This document shows positions 10,444 to 22,043 of a stretch of DNA of 64,000 bases, piece by piece. The DNA is from Neovahlkampfia damariscottae. Taxonomy: Eukaryota > Heterolobosea > Selenaionea > Neovahlkampfiida > Neovahlkampfiidae. Position 1 is the stretch's first letter; every line of letters begins with the position of its first letter. The stretch covers positions 1 through 64,000 of the forward strand of contig JABLTG010000046.1 of assembly GCA_016618085.1 (NCBI GenBank), in the 5' to 3' direction. The notes below the pieces were generated by a model. The model made no database searches and was not told the origin of the DNA. It saw nothing but the letters and a program-made list of their open reading frames with translations. Both the position numbers and the translations under genes were made by a program.

Positions 10444-11214
10444 ATGTCAGAAAAACGAAATAACATTGTTGTCAAAGTTGGAATGTTAGGAGATGTTCAA
10501 ATTGGAAAAACAAGTTTAATGATTAAATATGTTGAAAATAAGTTTGATGAAGATTATATTCAAGTAAAAAAGAAAGAAAAACCTTTTAACCAATATTTTT
10601 TTAACTAGACACTCGGAGTGAATTTCCTTGAAAAAAAGATTCCATTTGATGATGCTGACATTAATGTAATGGTGTGGTATTTTCATTGAACACTTTTCAT
10701 TTATATTTTAAAACAGGGATTTAGGTGGACAAAAAGGTTTTACATTTTATTTATTTAATATTTTTTTTTAGAATTTAGAGAAATGCTTGATTTAGTTTGT
10801 AATGATGCATTAGCTATTCTTTTTATGTTTGACTTATCAAGAAAAGCAACTTTACATAGTGTAAAAGAATGGTATATGCAATCAAGAAAGTTCAACAAAA
10901 AAGGTATGATTTAAAAAAATATATAAAATGTTTAGCGATTCCTTTCCTTGTAGGAACTAAATTTGATAAATTTTTAGAATTATCCGAAAGTGAACAACAA
11001 GAAATTACAACACAAGCAAGAAAGTTTGCATCTATTATGAAAGCACCAATCATATTTTGTTCTGGTAAGATATATATTTTTAAAAATGAATTTTCAAGCT
11101 GCTGCTGGTATTAATATTAAGAAAATATTCAAACTTGTAATCTCTAAAGTATTTGATTTACCAATTGATGTACCACAAATCAAAAATGTTGGAGACCCAA
11201 TTATTGAATATTAG
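10444..11214 (+). CDS. spg1: Spg1/Tem1-type septation/mitotic-exit GTPase
   Basis: A small GTPase of about 200 residues whose family triggers the septation initiation / mitotic exit kinase cascades in yeasts and related pathways in amoebae. After removal of five short introns the sequence reads VGMLGDVQIGKTSLMIKYVE (G1), TLGVNF (G2), WDLGGQKEF (G3), DALAILFMFDLSRK, EWYMQSRKFNKKAIPFLVGT with TKFD in place of NKxD (G4), and PIIFCSAAAGINIKKIF. DLGGQ, TKFD and the FNK/IP signature are diagnostic of Spg1/Tem1 rather than Rab. No C-terminal prenylation cysteine is present, as in that subfamily. The stop is TAG, uncommon in this window. It converges on the PRPP synthetase gene 51 bp away. Confidence 0.9.
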
Positions 11215-11265
11215 GTGTTTATTTCATTTGAATTAATGTACATTGAAATAAAATAAAATTTTAAT

Positions 11266-12400
11266 TTAAAATAAACTTGAAACTGATTCATGATTATGTA
11301 CTCTTCTAATAGCTTCAGATAATACTTTAGCAATTGAAACTTGAACTATCTTTTTTGTTTGTTTTTCAATTGGCAATTTAACTGTATTTGTAACAAATAC
11401 TAATTCAATTGGTGAATCTAATATATTTTTAGTTGCAGGTTCATTTAATAAGGCATGAGTTGCACAAGCAAATACTCTTCTTGCACCACTCTCTTTTAAA
11501 AGTTCTGCTGCTTTACATAAAGTACCAGCTGTATCAATCATATCATCAAATAAAATACAATCACAACCATCTACTTTACCAACAAGTTCCATTGTAGCTA
11601 CTTTATTTGCTTCTTCTCTATGTTTATTCATCATTGCCATATCAATCTTTAAATTCTTATCTAATTCTAATAATGTCTTTCTAAATCCATATGCTCTTTC
11701 AACACCACCTGCATCTGGTGATACCTTTTTTTAAAAAATATTATTTTTTTTTTATAATTTTTTACAACACAAATATTTTTTAAATCTTTTACTGTACGCA
11801 TTATTTTATCTCCTAATGCATTCTTTGCTTGTAAGTTATCTGATGGAATACGGAAAAATCCTTGAATTTGACCACAATGAAGATCCATAGCTAATACTCT
11901 ATGAGCACCTGCACCTTCTAATAATTGTGCAACTAAAGCAGCTGAAATTGGTACTCTTGGCTTATTTTTTCTGTCTTGTCTTGCATAACCATAATAAGGT
12001 ATAACACAATTAATTGTCTTGAAAAAGTTTAAAATTATATAAAATTAAATTACTTTTGCTGATGCACGTTGAGCAGCATCAATAATTAAAAATAATTCCA
12101 TTAAATGATCATTAACTGGTGTACTTAAACTTTGAATAATATAAAGATCAGCTCCTCTAACCTTAAAAAAAATATTTAAAAAAGGGAAAGGGAAATTAAA
12201 CATTTTCTAATATTTGTAAACCAATTTCACCATCTTTAAAACGATTAATTTTAATATCTGTCAACTCAGTTGATAATATTTGAGCTAAAAAAATGTAAAT
12301 TTTAGAAATTATACATTTATTATTTACCAACTCCAGCAGCTAAATCAGGATTTGATGTACCAGAAATAACTTTTAATTTTCCTTCTGATGATGTTGGCAT
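11266..12400 (-). CDS. PRPS: Ribose-phosphate pyrophosphokinase (PRPP synthetase), copy 1
   Basis: Makes PRPP from ribose 5-phosphate and ATP for nucleotide, His and Trp synthesis. Motifs in order: [54 protein letters not shown], the divalent-metal motif [22 protein letters not shown] (flexible region), and the PRPP-binding loop DDMIDTAGT. About 320 residues after removing four short introns, full length for class I enzymes. A second copy lies at 13630-14840 in the same orientation, with the TFIIS gene between them. Both copies look intact, so they may be separate isozymes or subunits. Confidence 0.93.
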
Positions 12401-12437
12401 AGTTGTTATTGGTTTAAATTTGATAAAAAAGAATTTG

Positions 12438-12442
12438 ATTGG
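12438..12442 (-). promoter_or_regulatory. CCAAT element before PRPS copy 1
   Basis: ATTGG on the plus strand (CCAAT on the coding strand) sits 38 bases upstream of the start, in the 73-bp gap after the TFIIS stop. Confidence 0.45.
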
Positions 12443-12473
12443 TGACTTTTTATTTTTAGTTTAAAAATAAATT

Positions 12474-13586
12474 TTATGAAAATTTCCAACGATTTCCACA
12501 AACTAAACAATTTACGAATGTTGTCATTGGTTCATCTGCTGATCTAGTTTGCATTTGAAAATATGTACATTTTCTTTGTTTACATTTTCCACATTCAAAA
12601 ATATCTAAAAATAGGTTGAGATGAACAATAAAATATTACCTGTAGCAGAACTTTCAGCAGATGGTATTGCATTTTCAAATACTCTTTCTTCTTCTAATGA
12701 TTTTAATTTTTCATTATGAGCATCTGAAGCCATATCAGAAGCAGATAAAGTAGCCAATATTTCAGGAGTATAAATACCATTAAATACTTTTAAAGCAAAG
12801 TCTGGATTTGAATCATCTCCTAAATTAAAATTTATATTTGAATATTGTGATTTATAAAATGGATTAGTAGATTGATGAGAACAATGTTTAAATAAACTTG
12901 ATTCAATATTTTCAGCTAATTGAATACAATTCATTTCTTGTTGATTTATTTTCTTATTACTTTTATTTTTAAATGAATAAAGAGTATTCGATATTTTTTT
13001 AATCACAAAGTCTCTCATTTTATCATTAGTTTTTGGTAATAATTTATCAGATACTTTTGATTTTTTTATTTCTTGACTATCTGTTTGACTATCTTCTTGA
13101 CTATCTGTTATTTTTTTTAAACTTGTATTATTCATTGTTGTGACTGGTGATGAGCCAGTTTTGAATAAAGATTTCCAATGATCTATAAGTTTTTTTGATA
13201 ATTCATTAATTTCTTTATCTTTTTTAATTTTTGAACTTGCATCATATTTCTTTAAATTTCCAACAGTCTTTGCTATTTTCGTTGTTTTTAATTGATTGGG
13301 TGTAATATCATGAATAGAAATAAAATTTTGAAGAATACTTTTAACTTTTTCAACATTTTCATTTGATAAAGATATATCTAAATTCTTTTGTATTTTTTGA
13401 AATTCATCATCATTCAAAACTTTGCAAAGTTAACTCTCTTTTTTTTTTACCTTTTTTTATTTCTTTTGTTTTCAGTTTTTTTTCTTTCATTTCTTCTTGA
13501 GAATCATCTTCTCTTTTTCTTTTTTTTTCATCTTTCTTTTCCACTTCCTTAATATTTTTGACTTCACTTTTATTCTCAACGGACAT
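12474..13586 (-). CDS. TFIIS: Transcription elongation factor TFIIS
   Basis: TFIIS rescues backtracked RNA polymerase II by stimulating transcript cleavage. The N-terminus is a Lys/Glu-rich segment, followed by a helical LW/TFIIN-like domain ([20 protein letters not shown]), a central TFIIM domain, and after the last intron a C-terminal zinc ribbon. The ribbon has C-x2-C (CGKC) and C-x2-C (CLVC), with the acidic hairpin RSADEP carrying the catalytic Asp-Glu pair. It ends NRWKFS. About 350 residues. The start at 13586 lies 14 bases from an ATTGGAC motif and 44 bp from the upstream PRPS copy 2 stop. Confidence 0.9.
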
Positions 13587-13629
13587 TACAAGAAATTTTA
13601 TTGGACAAAAATAAAGAAGAAAAAAATGT

Positions 13630-14840
13630 TTAATTTTTGAATAAAGATGAAATAGATTCATCATTGTGAACTCTTCTTATAGCTTCACCAAGTAATTTAG
13701 CAACAGAGCAAACTACAATTTTCTTTGTTAATTTTTCCTTTGGTAAGTTGATTGAGTTTGTAATCAAAATCTAAGAAATATAGTTATTTTAAAAAGATAT
13801 AGTCATACACTTTCAATTGGAGAACTATCAATTCTTTCAGTTGCAGGTTCATTTAAAAGACCATGACTAATACATGCAAATACTCTTTTTGCACCATTTT
13901 CCTTCAATACTACACAAAATATTAACCACATCATATATATCAAACCTTCTGCTGCTTTACATAAAGTACCAGCTGTATCAACCATATCATCAACAATTAC
14001 ACAATCCATATCTTTTACTTTACCAACAAGTTCCATTGTAGCCACAACATTTGCTTCTTCTCTATGTTTATTCATCATAGCCTTTTAAAATATTAATTAA
14101 GATATTTGAAATACCATTGAAACTTCAAGATCTGTTTCTACATCTTTTAAAGCCTTTCTAAAAGAATATGCTCTTTCAACACCACCAGCATCAGGTGAAA
14201 CCTATTTAATTAGTAATAGTATTTATATTACAACACAAACATTTTTTAAATCTTTCACTTTTCTTGTGAAAACATCAACAAGTGTAAATTGACCAGCTAA
14301 ATTATCTGTTGGAATTCTAAAGAATCCTTGAATTTGACCAGCATGAAGATCCTTATTTTTTTTAATAATATAACTATTTACCATTGCAATTACTTTATCA
14401 GCACCTGCTGTTTCAATTAATTTTGCCAACATTGCTGCTGAAATTGGAACTCTTGGTTTATTTTTTCTATCTTGTCGAGCATAACCTATAAAATTATAAA
14501 TAAAATAAAATTTTTACCGTAATATGGAACAACACAAACAACTCTTTTTACGTTTGCTCTTTTTAAAGCATCAATCAGAATAAGCATTTCCATAACAAAA
14601 TCATTCACTGGTGGACTTAAAGATTGAATCAAATATAAGTCTGCACCACGTACATTTTCTTCAATTTGAACTCCTATTGAAAAGATTTTGAAAATAAAAA
14701 TAATATTTACCTATTTCACCATCTTTAAAGCGATTTATTTTTCTTTTAATCAAGGAGTGTCCAAGGTATTCAGATATTTCTTTTGCAAGTGGTTCATTAG
14801 AAGTCCCACAAAGAATCTTTAACTCTCCGTTGTTTGACAT
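13630..14840 (-). CDS. PRPS: Ribose-phosphate pyrophosphokinase (PRPP synthetase), copy 2
   Basis: Second full-length class I PRPP synthetase. It has [98 protein letters not shown] and [31 protein letters not shown] here versus DLHCGQ in copy 1. The two differ at many positions but keep all substrate motifs, and their intron positions differ in part, so the duplication is not recent. The short ATTGGTC motif ends 6 bases before the ATG. Confidence 0.93.
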
Positions 14841-14845
14841 TTTTT

Positions 14846-14867
14846 ATTGGTCATTTGATTGACCAAT
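14846..14867. promoter_or_regulatory. ATTGGTCA...TGACCAAT inverted pair
   Basis: ATTGGTCA (14846-14853) and TGACCAAT (14860-14867) form an inverted repeat with a 6-base spacer, between PRPS copy 2 and the divergent RAB3GAP1 gene. Confidence 0.6.
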
Positions 14868-14986
14868 GAATAAGGTATAATTTTATCTCCTGTTTTTTTT
14901 CTCAATTTTTTAATAAAATATAAAGAATTTTGTATTTTAATCAAATACATCCTTATACCCATATCTCATTGGATCATTTTTTATTC

Positions 14987-17713
14987 ATGACAAAATTAAA
15001 GGTTTGAATAAAAAATAACTGAACATCAGATTGATGATTTCTTTCCTTCTGATGATGAAGAAGAAGAAGGATTTGAAGATTATTCTAACTTGACAACACT
15101 TGAAAAGTTATCTTCAATTTTTGAAAAAAAGTTACAAAATTGGATCAAAGAAGATAAAAAAGAAATTTATCAAGAAACCTTTGAATACAAGAATACAACA
15201 GAATTAAAAATTAAAATATATAATCAAGGAAGTAATTTTCTTTCAGAAGATGATAAACTAACACCTGGTTCAAATATTATTTTATCTGAAGAAAATGACT
15301 TTCCAACAAAAGGACATCACTTAAATAGATGGTATTATAATTAAAATAATAATGATTAATAGGTTTGGTGTTCAAAATTTTATTGTTATTACTACAGATG
15401 AAAATTTTAAACATCTTGATGAGAATAATGCTAATTTTATTCTTTCTGCACTTTCAATTGCATTAAATAATTTATATTTGTAATTATTAAATTGTATATT
15501 ATTAATATAATAGATCAATATCATGTTTTGTTTCAATAGGTGATCCAAAAAAACAAATATATTTTGGTAGATTACAAACTTCAGAAGAGATTATTAAATT
15601 TCAAAGTGAAAATACAAAAGAAATAACACCAATATATTCTGATTTAAAAGGATTATTAGATTTATTTTCATTTTTAATTGAAAATAAAAATATAAAAGTA
15701 AATTATAATGTTAGATATACATATATGAAAGATACTTTTACAGAAGAATCATGGAATCAAATTATAAATGAAGCAAATATGAATACACCAGTATATTTAT
15801 TAAGTTATGGTACTTTAAGTGATATTATAAATTCATTACATATTTCTTGGTAAATACATATATTTGATCTTTTAAATTATAGTCAATGGAAATCATTTGA
15901 TCAAAATTCAATTTATGTTATTAAAAATATATTAGATCCAATAACAGCTGAATATTGGTCAATTAGATGTATACTTGATATAAATTCAGAAAGTGAATTA
16001 ACTCATACTTTAAAATCATTTTTTAATTTATATTGTGATTCTTTAACACAAAAATCAACTATGATTGGTAAATTATCTGGTTTATCACCTTTAAAAAAGA
16101 ATGAAAATATTGATATTAAATCAAAAATTAAATATATATTCCAATCTAATTATGAAAGAAATATTAAAATTGAAAATGTAATTATAATTAATTCTAAATA
16201 TTAAGAAATTACCAAAATCAGTTGAACCAGGTTCTTTACTTTCTTCATTTGTTATTCAAGCATCTCTTTTAAATGATATTGAAACTATTGATAGAATGTG
16301 GAAAAGATTTGTTGCAGTTGTAATTTATAATTAGAATTCTAAAATAATATTTAGTTAAGAGAACATTGGGAAAGTGAAAGATTAATACCATTACAAAAAG
16401 AAAATCAAAATCCAGATTGGCAATTTAATTTATTAGAACAAAAAATAACAATGTTAAATTGTTGTATTAAAGAATCAATTAAATCTTCAAAAATTGAAAA
16501 TAATCAATCATTGTTAAATGAAGATTTAAATAATGTAATGGATGGTTGGAATTTTTTAGATGTAAATGAAGAAATAAAAGAAGAAAGTGAAAGTCAATCA
16601 ACTATTAGTAGTGAAAATCTTGAATCAGGTGATGATGATGATGATGATGATAAATTCTTTGATGTTGAAGAAATAAAAAATGAAGATTTATCAAATAGAA
16701 GGGGAATATTAAAAAGACTTTCAAATAAGTTTTTACATAATGGTCTTCCATTATATATACCAATAACACAAACATTTCCACCACATACAGAAGATATGAT
16801 TAGTCAACAACAAAATATATTTGAAAATCTTGGATCAGGTGAAGATGCAGCAAAAATAAGAGCACAAAGTAATATCTTTGATAAATATTAAAAAAAATTA
16901 AAAGTGCAAAGTGAATCATTATTAAGTGATATGGAAAGTTTTAAAGCAGCAAATCCTGGATGTAATATTAATGATTTTCTTCAATGGTATTCACCAAAAG
17001 ATGTTGATGAGAATTGTAATTTAAGTGAAAGAATGAATACTGAAGAAAATATTTGGAAGAGAACATGGAAAGAAGCTAAAAAGAGACCAATTGAAGAACA
17101 AAAGAAATTATTTGATTTTGTAAGAGAAGCAGAATTATCATTACACTATCTTGAAACTATTGATTTAAAAACATTAATGGAACATTTATTAAAAGGACTA
17201 TTTGTCATTGGTTATTATACATTAAGAAATACACCTGTATCTAATTTAGAACCAATTGATAAATTATTAAATTTATTAAAAGATAAATTAAATTCAATAT
17301 TTAATCAATCTTCCATCATTTTTGAAAAAGTTAAAGATTTATGTAATGAATTTGATAAAGTTGAAAAAATAATATCTTATTCCATTTCATTAAATTCTAG
17401 ATTTTGTACTACATCAACATCATTGGATGATATATCATCATCAACATCATTGGATGATACATCATTAAAAATAATAACTAAATTATGTTCACCTTCATTT
17501 GAAACTAATTTAAATCAAAATGATGAATTATCATTTATTAAAAAATTTATATCTTTTGATGATCATATTGATGAACCAGAAGCAAAAGAAATTATTTGTA
17601 GAGGAATTACATCAAAAAAGAATGGTAAATATTTATCACATAAAATATATTCAATTTTATCACAAAATGAATTAAGAATTGCAACAACAATTAGTAAAGG
17701 TATTCCTTTTTAA
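14987..17713 (+). CDS. RAB3GAP1: Rab3 GTPase-activating protein catalytic subunit
   Basis: The catalytic subunit of Rab3GAP, which also acts as a Rab18 exchange factor with RAB3GAP2. About 850 residues after several short introns. The start follows MTKLK-IDDFFPSDDEEEEGFEDY. Family-specific blocks are clear: HHLNRWFGVQNFI, ISIGDPKKQIYFGRL, a block ending ITAEYWSIRC, PGSLLSSFVIQ..., KITMLNCCIKE, GLPLYIPITQTFPPHTEDM, and the near-invariant SDMESFKAANPGCNINDFLQ followed by WYSPKD, then NIWKRTWKEA and LFDFVREAELSLHYLET. Two low-complexity insertions occur: a poly-Asp run encoded by (GAT)n near 16631 and a short tandem SSSTSLDD repeat at 17409-17465. It ends 3 bp from the convergent MTFMT gene. Confidence 0.92.
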
Positions 17714-17716
17714 ATT

Positions 17717-18819
17717 TTATTTATCAAAATTATAAATCTCTAATTCATTAATTTTAAATATCTTTTTCATTTTTAAAATTGTACTTTCTTTTAATCCTTC
17801 AATTTGTATTCTTTTACATATTATCCATCCATCTAATAGTTTTATTTTTAATTCATTTTCATTTAAAATAATAAATGATCCAACACTTGATTCTATTGGT
17901 TCATTTTCACTATTTTTTGATGGATATTCAAAATATCTAAAAATAATTCTCTTATTTTTAAAAAATGAAAATATTGAAATATTATCACCAAATGCTCTCC
18001 ATTTGTTATATACAATTAATTTTTTATCATTAAAATTTAATTTTCCATCATTTTTATATATTTTATTTGCATGAATAGAATCTTGTTTATTTTCAATTAC
18101 ATTATTCTTTCTTAATTCATCAATATTCTTTAAAACATGAATACATCTATCTCCACCTAATTTTGATAATTTAGAATATAATTCAGAATAAATAATTCTT
18201 TCATCTATTGATATTCTAATTTGATCTAAAATATTACCAAAATCCATTCTTTTAGTATCTAATTCAATTATACTAACTCCTGTTTCTCTTTCATCATTTA
18301 AAATAGTATGATGTATTGGTGCAGCTCCTCTATATTTTGGTAATAATGATGGATGAACATTTATAGCTCCTTTTTTAAATTGTTTAATGATACTTTTTGG
18401 TATGAAATATCTTAATTTTATTATCAAAATTATAAATAAAATACCTAAATGATACTACTACTCCTAAATCAAATGATTCTTTTCCATTAGATGGTTTGGG
18501 TAATTTCCAATTCTTTAGAGTTATTTCATCGTCTGGATGATGAAATAAAATATTATGTTTAATAGAATATTCTTTAACAGGAACAGGTAATAATTTTCGT
18601 TTATATCCTTTTCTTTGATCAACTGGACACACCTAAGAATGTGTTGAATTAAAAATAAAAAAAAAGTATTACAACTTCTAAATTTTTTATAAAATCTGAG
18701 TTATGCAGCACTTTTAAAGTTTCCAATGAAAATTCGTCGGAACCAAAAAATAAAACGTTTAGTCGATTCAATTGTGACTTTAAAAGAAAATTGTCTCTTC
18801 TTCTGAGCTTTTTAAACAT
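17717..18819 (-). CDS. MTFMT: Methionyl-tRNA formyltransferase, mitochondrial
   Basis: Formylates initiator Met-tRNA for organellar translation. N-terminal Rossmann part: LNVLFFGSDEFSLETLKVLH, then VCPVDQRKGYKRKLLPVPVK and FDLGVVVSFRYFIPKSII. Catalytic block: INVHPSLLPKYRGAAPIHH, with the Asn-x-His pair and SLLPKYRGAAPI motif, followed by GVSIIELDTKRMDFGNIL, which carries the third catalytic Asp. The C-terminal tRNA-binding domain is present but divergent. About 340 residues. A Lys/Arg-rich N-terminus fits a mitochondrial presequence. Two short introns. Together with EF-Ts and mL44 it supports a translating mitochondrion. Confidence 0.9.
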
Positions 18820-18945
18820 TGAACTTTTAGCCAATTGAATGGAAGAAAACTTTTTTTTTTTAAAGGTAGAATTATTTCGTTTTGTTTTACAGTAAAATGA
18901 ATAATTAAAAGAAAATTTTAGAAATTTAAAAGTGTTAAAAAATAA

Positions 18946-18952
18946 CCAATCA
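18946..18952 (+). promoter_or_regulatory. CCAATCA before MCCC1
   Basis: ACCAATCA ends 15 bases before the MCCC1 ATG at 18968. Confidence 0.5.
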
Positions 18953-18967
18953 TATTGAAAAGTAAAA

Positions 18968-21199
18968 ATGAAACGTTTTCTCCAAACTAAAAACTTCAAA
19001 TTTATTGTGAAAAATAATTTCCACACAAATTTGATGGTTTTAGATCAACCACTATTAAACAAAATTTTAATTGCTAACCGCGGAGAAATAGCTTGCCGTG
19101 TGATTCAAACTTGCAAAAAACTTGGAATTAAAACTGTAGCTGTCTATAGTGAAGCAGATGTAAACTCTAAACATGTAAGTTTAGCAGATGAAGGTAATTA
19201 ATATTATTTTTGACACTTTAAATAGCTTATCTCATTGGTACAAACTCTTATACTTGTTAACAAATATTTAGGACCTCCTGAAGTGAACAAATCTTATTTA
19301 CTTGGAGATAAAATATTAGAAATTGCAAAAAAATCAAATTCACAAGGAATTCATCCTGGTATTATATTTTGTTTTTAACTTTTTTTGTAGGTTATGGATT
19401 CTTATCAGAAAATGCAAACTTTAGTTCATTATGTTCAAAAGAAAATATTAGTTTTATTGGACCTGGACCATTTGCTATTAAAAGTATGGGTTCAAAACAA
19501 GAATCCAAAATATTAATGGAAAAAGCTAATGTACCAGTTGTACCTGGATATCATGGAGATGATCAATCAGAAGAAGTGTTAATGAGAGAATCAGATAAAA
19601 TTGGATATCCAGTATTAATTAAAGCTGTTAGTGGTGGTGGTGGAAAAGGAATGAAGATTGTTGAAAAAAGAGAAGATTTTATTGAACAACTTCAAAGTGC
19701 AAAAAGAGAAGCAATGAATCATTTTGCAGATGATAAAGTTTTAGTTGAAAAATATTTAACAAAACCAAGACATATTGAAATTCAAGTATTTGGTGATACT
19801 CATGGGAATTATGTTTATTTATTTGAAAGAGATTGTAAATCAAAGAATATATATTTTTAAATATTTTATAAATTATAGGTAGTATTCAAAGAAGACATCA
19901 AAAAGTAATTGAAGAAGCACCTGCACCTGGAATTACAGAAGAAATGAGACAAAAAATGGGACAAAGTGCAATTGATGCAGCAAAAGCAGTTGGATATGTA
20001 GGTGCTGGTACAGTTGAATTTATATTTGAAGATAATATTTATTATTTTATGGAAATGAATACTAGATTGTAAGAAAATATAATATTTTATATTAATGGTA
20101 ACTTAAAAGACAAGTTGAACATCCAATTACAGAAATGATTACAAAACAAGATTTAGTTGAATGGCAAATTCAAGTTGCAAGTGGTAATAAATTACCATTA
20201 GAACAAAAAGATTTAAAAATACATGGACATGCATTTGAAGGTAGAATATATTCTGAAGATCCAAATAATAATTTTCTACCTGTTACAGGAGAATTAAAAT
20301 ATTTAAATCCACCAAAAGAAATTGAAAATAATGTTAGAGTTGATTCTGGAGTAAGACAAGGTGATGAAGTATCAATTTATTATGATCCAATGATTGCTAA
20401 ATTAGTAGTTTGGGGTAAAGATAGAGATGATGCATTAAGAAAATTTAAAAAGAGTTTAGATGATTATCATCTTGTTGGATTACCAAATAATATTGATTTT
20501 TTAAAGAATGTTGTACTTCATTCTGAATTTATTAAAGGAAATGTTGAAACTAATTTTATACCAAAGAATTATAATGATTTATTTTTAAAAAAAGAATATT
20601 CAAATGAAGTTTATATTCTAGCAGTTTGTAGAATGATATTTAATCAATATTTAAAAAATAAAGAAAATGATTTAAATTCACCTTGGAAGAATTTGATTGG
20701 TTTTAGATTAAATAATAATTTAAATACAAATATTAAATTTAATGAAATTAATTTAAATATTACTATTTTAAATGAAAATGAATTAAATATTAAATTTAAT
20801 GAATCTAATGAAATATTTAACGTTAAATTTAAATCAATTAAAAATAATGAAATAGTTGCAACTATTAATAATATTAAATATGTTTCAACTGTTGTTTTAA
20901 TTGATAATTCAATTACAGTATTCTTTAATGGTTCAACTTATGAATTAAATACAAAAGTACTTGATACTTCATTAAATGAAGATAAAATTGGATCATTAAA
21001 ATCACCAATGCCTGGAAAAATAATTAAAGTTAATGTTAAACAAGGTGATAAAGTTAAAAAAGGACAACCTTTAATTATTATGGAAGCAATGAAAATGGAA
21101 CATACTATTAGAGCAACATCAGATGGTGTAGTTAAAAAGATTCATTTTAAAGTTGGAGATATGGTTAAAAGATCAAGTGATTTAGCTGAACTTGAATAA
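18968..21199 (+). CDS. MCCC1: Methylcrotonoyl-CoA carboxylase alpha (biotin-carrying) subunit, mitochondrial
   Basis: Biotin carboxylase and carrier subunit of leucine catabolism. The N-terminus ([18 protein letters not shown]) looks like a presequence. The biotin carboxylase domain has [20 protein letters not shown], the ATP-grasp loop [27 protein letters not shown] and EEAPAPG, and [20 protein letters not shown]. The C-terminus is a biotinyl domain with the lysine in EAMKMEH. HGEDQS-like [15 protein letters not shown] and ASGNKLPL favour MCC alpha over propionyl-CoA carboxylase. Introns are short, and one pair isolates a 12-base microexon (19226-19237). The beta subunit is not in this window. 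Confidence 0.93.
19226..19237 (+). other. MCCC1: 12-nucleotide microexon of MCCC1
   Basis: Reading through the region needs two introns, GTAATTAAT...AATAG and GTACAAACT...TTTAG, leaving only CTTATCTCATTG between them. This codes the middle of ADEA-YLI-GPPE, matching the conserved ADEAYSIGP of the family. Skipping would delete four residues in frame. Confidence 0.8.
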
Positions 21200-21209
21200 A
21201 ATATTTATT

Positions 21210-21856
21210 CTATAATAAATTTAAATTTTGTAAAAGTAAAACATATTGAAGTGCGTGATGTCTTTCACTATAAATATCTGTATCATTTAAATTATATTTT
21301 GAATAATCAATATTAAATCTTGTATCATCAAATTTAAATATTTCAATAAATTCATCTAATATTTCAGATTGTGATATTTCAATACATGCTTCATATTCAA
21401 TTTGTATTAATTGTCCTTTCTTTTCATTTCCAACTGAAAGTGTTCCAAATTTAATTTTAAAATCACTTAAATTATACTTTTATAATTTTAGTAGTAATTA
21501 TAATCATACAGTCACTCCATTTTGAACATGAATAATTTGTCGTTTGGTGAATTCACTTTTTTAAAAAAAATGAAAATAAATTTATTTGTTATCTCAAACC
21601 TGAATTTGGATAATATTTCTAAAAATGTTGGATCTGCATGTAAAACTTCATTGTTTAATATTATTATTTCGTCGGTAGGATTTTCATTTGAACGAAAAGA
21701 AAATAAATTTTTTGTTTCATCTTTGCTATTGAATAATATTAGTCGTGAAGATTCCCATTTTCCAAATTTTTGACCATTTTCTACAACCCAAACATAAAAT
21801 TTTTGAAATTTTTCATCTTCTTTTGTGAATAACAATTTAGAAATGCCTTTTTGCAT
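21210..21856 (-). CDS. MED20: Mediator subunit 20 (TRFP-like), probable
   Basis: MED20 belongs to the Mediator head and folds like a TATA-binding-protein half. The similarity is modest but ordered. LFMFKMEQ-like N-terminal part with KFYVWVVENGQKFG, a central VLHADPTFLEILSKF that fits the family's IADTNFDVLM, then the best block SDFKIKFGTLSVGNEKKGQL followed by IQIEYEACIEISQS and EILDEFIEIF, matching the MED20 pattern DF-x-V-x-V-G-x-V...GVVVEVEY-x-P and LLxEF. It ends YSERHHALQYVLLL, like the YSPRHTAYQYI ending of the family. Two introns. About 190 residues, expected length. The stop is TAG. It is 10 bp from the convergent MCCC1 end. Confidence 0.6.
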
Positions 21857-21862
21857 TGTTCA

Positions 21863-21992
21863 ATTGGTTAATATGATTGGTTGATTCTCTGTAATTGTTT
21901 TTTTTCAAAAGAAATTCATAAATAATAAAATAATTTTTAACATTTTATGATTCTTAGAAAAGGACCTTTTGATTGGAGGAATTTCAACCAAT
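21863..21992. promoter_or_regulatory. Bidirectional promoter MED20 / AP-2 alpha with CCAAT elements
   Basis: ATTGG at 21863-21867 and 21876-21880 lies 6 and 19 bases upstream of MED20. CCAAT at 21988-21992 lies 51 bases upstream of the AP-2 alpha ATG. Confidence 0.5.
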
Positions 21993-22043
21993 TGTTTTTA
22001 TTTTTTCCGTATCAAAACAAAAAAAACAACCGTAACTTTAAAA

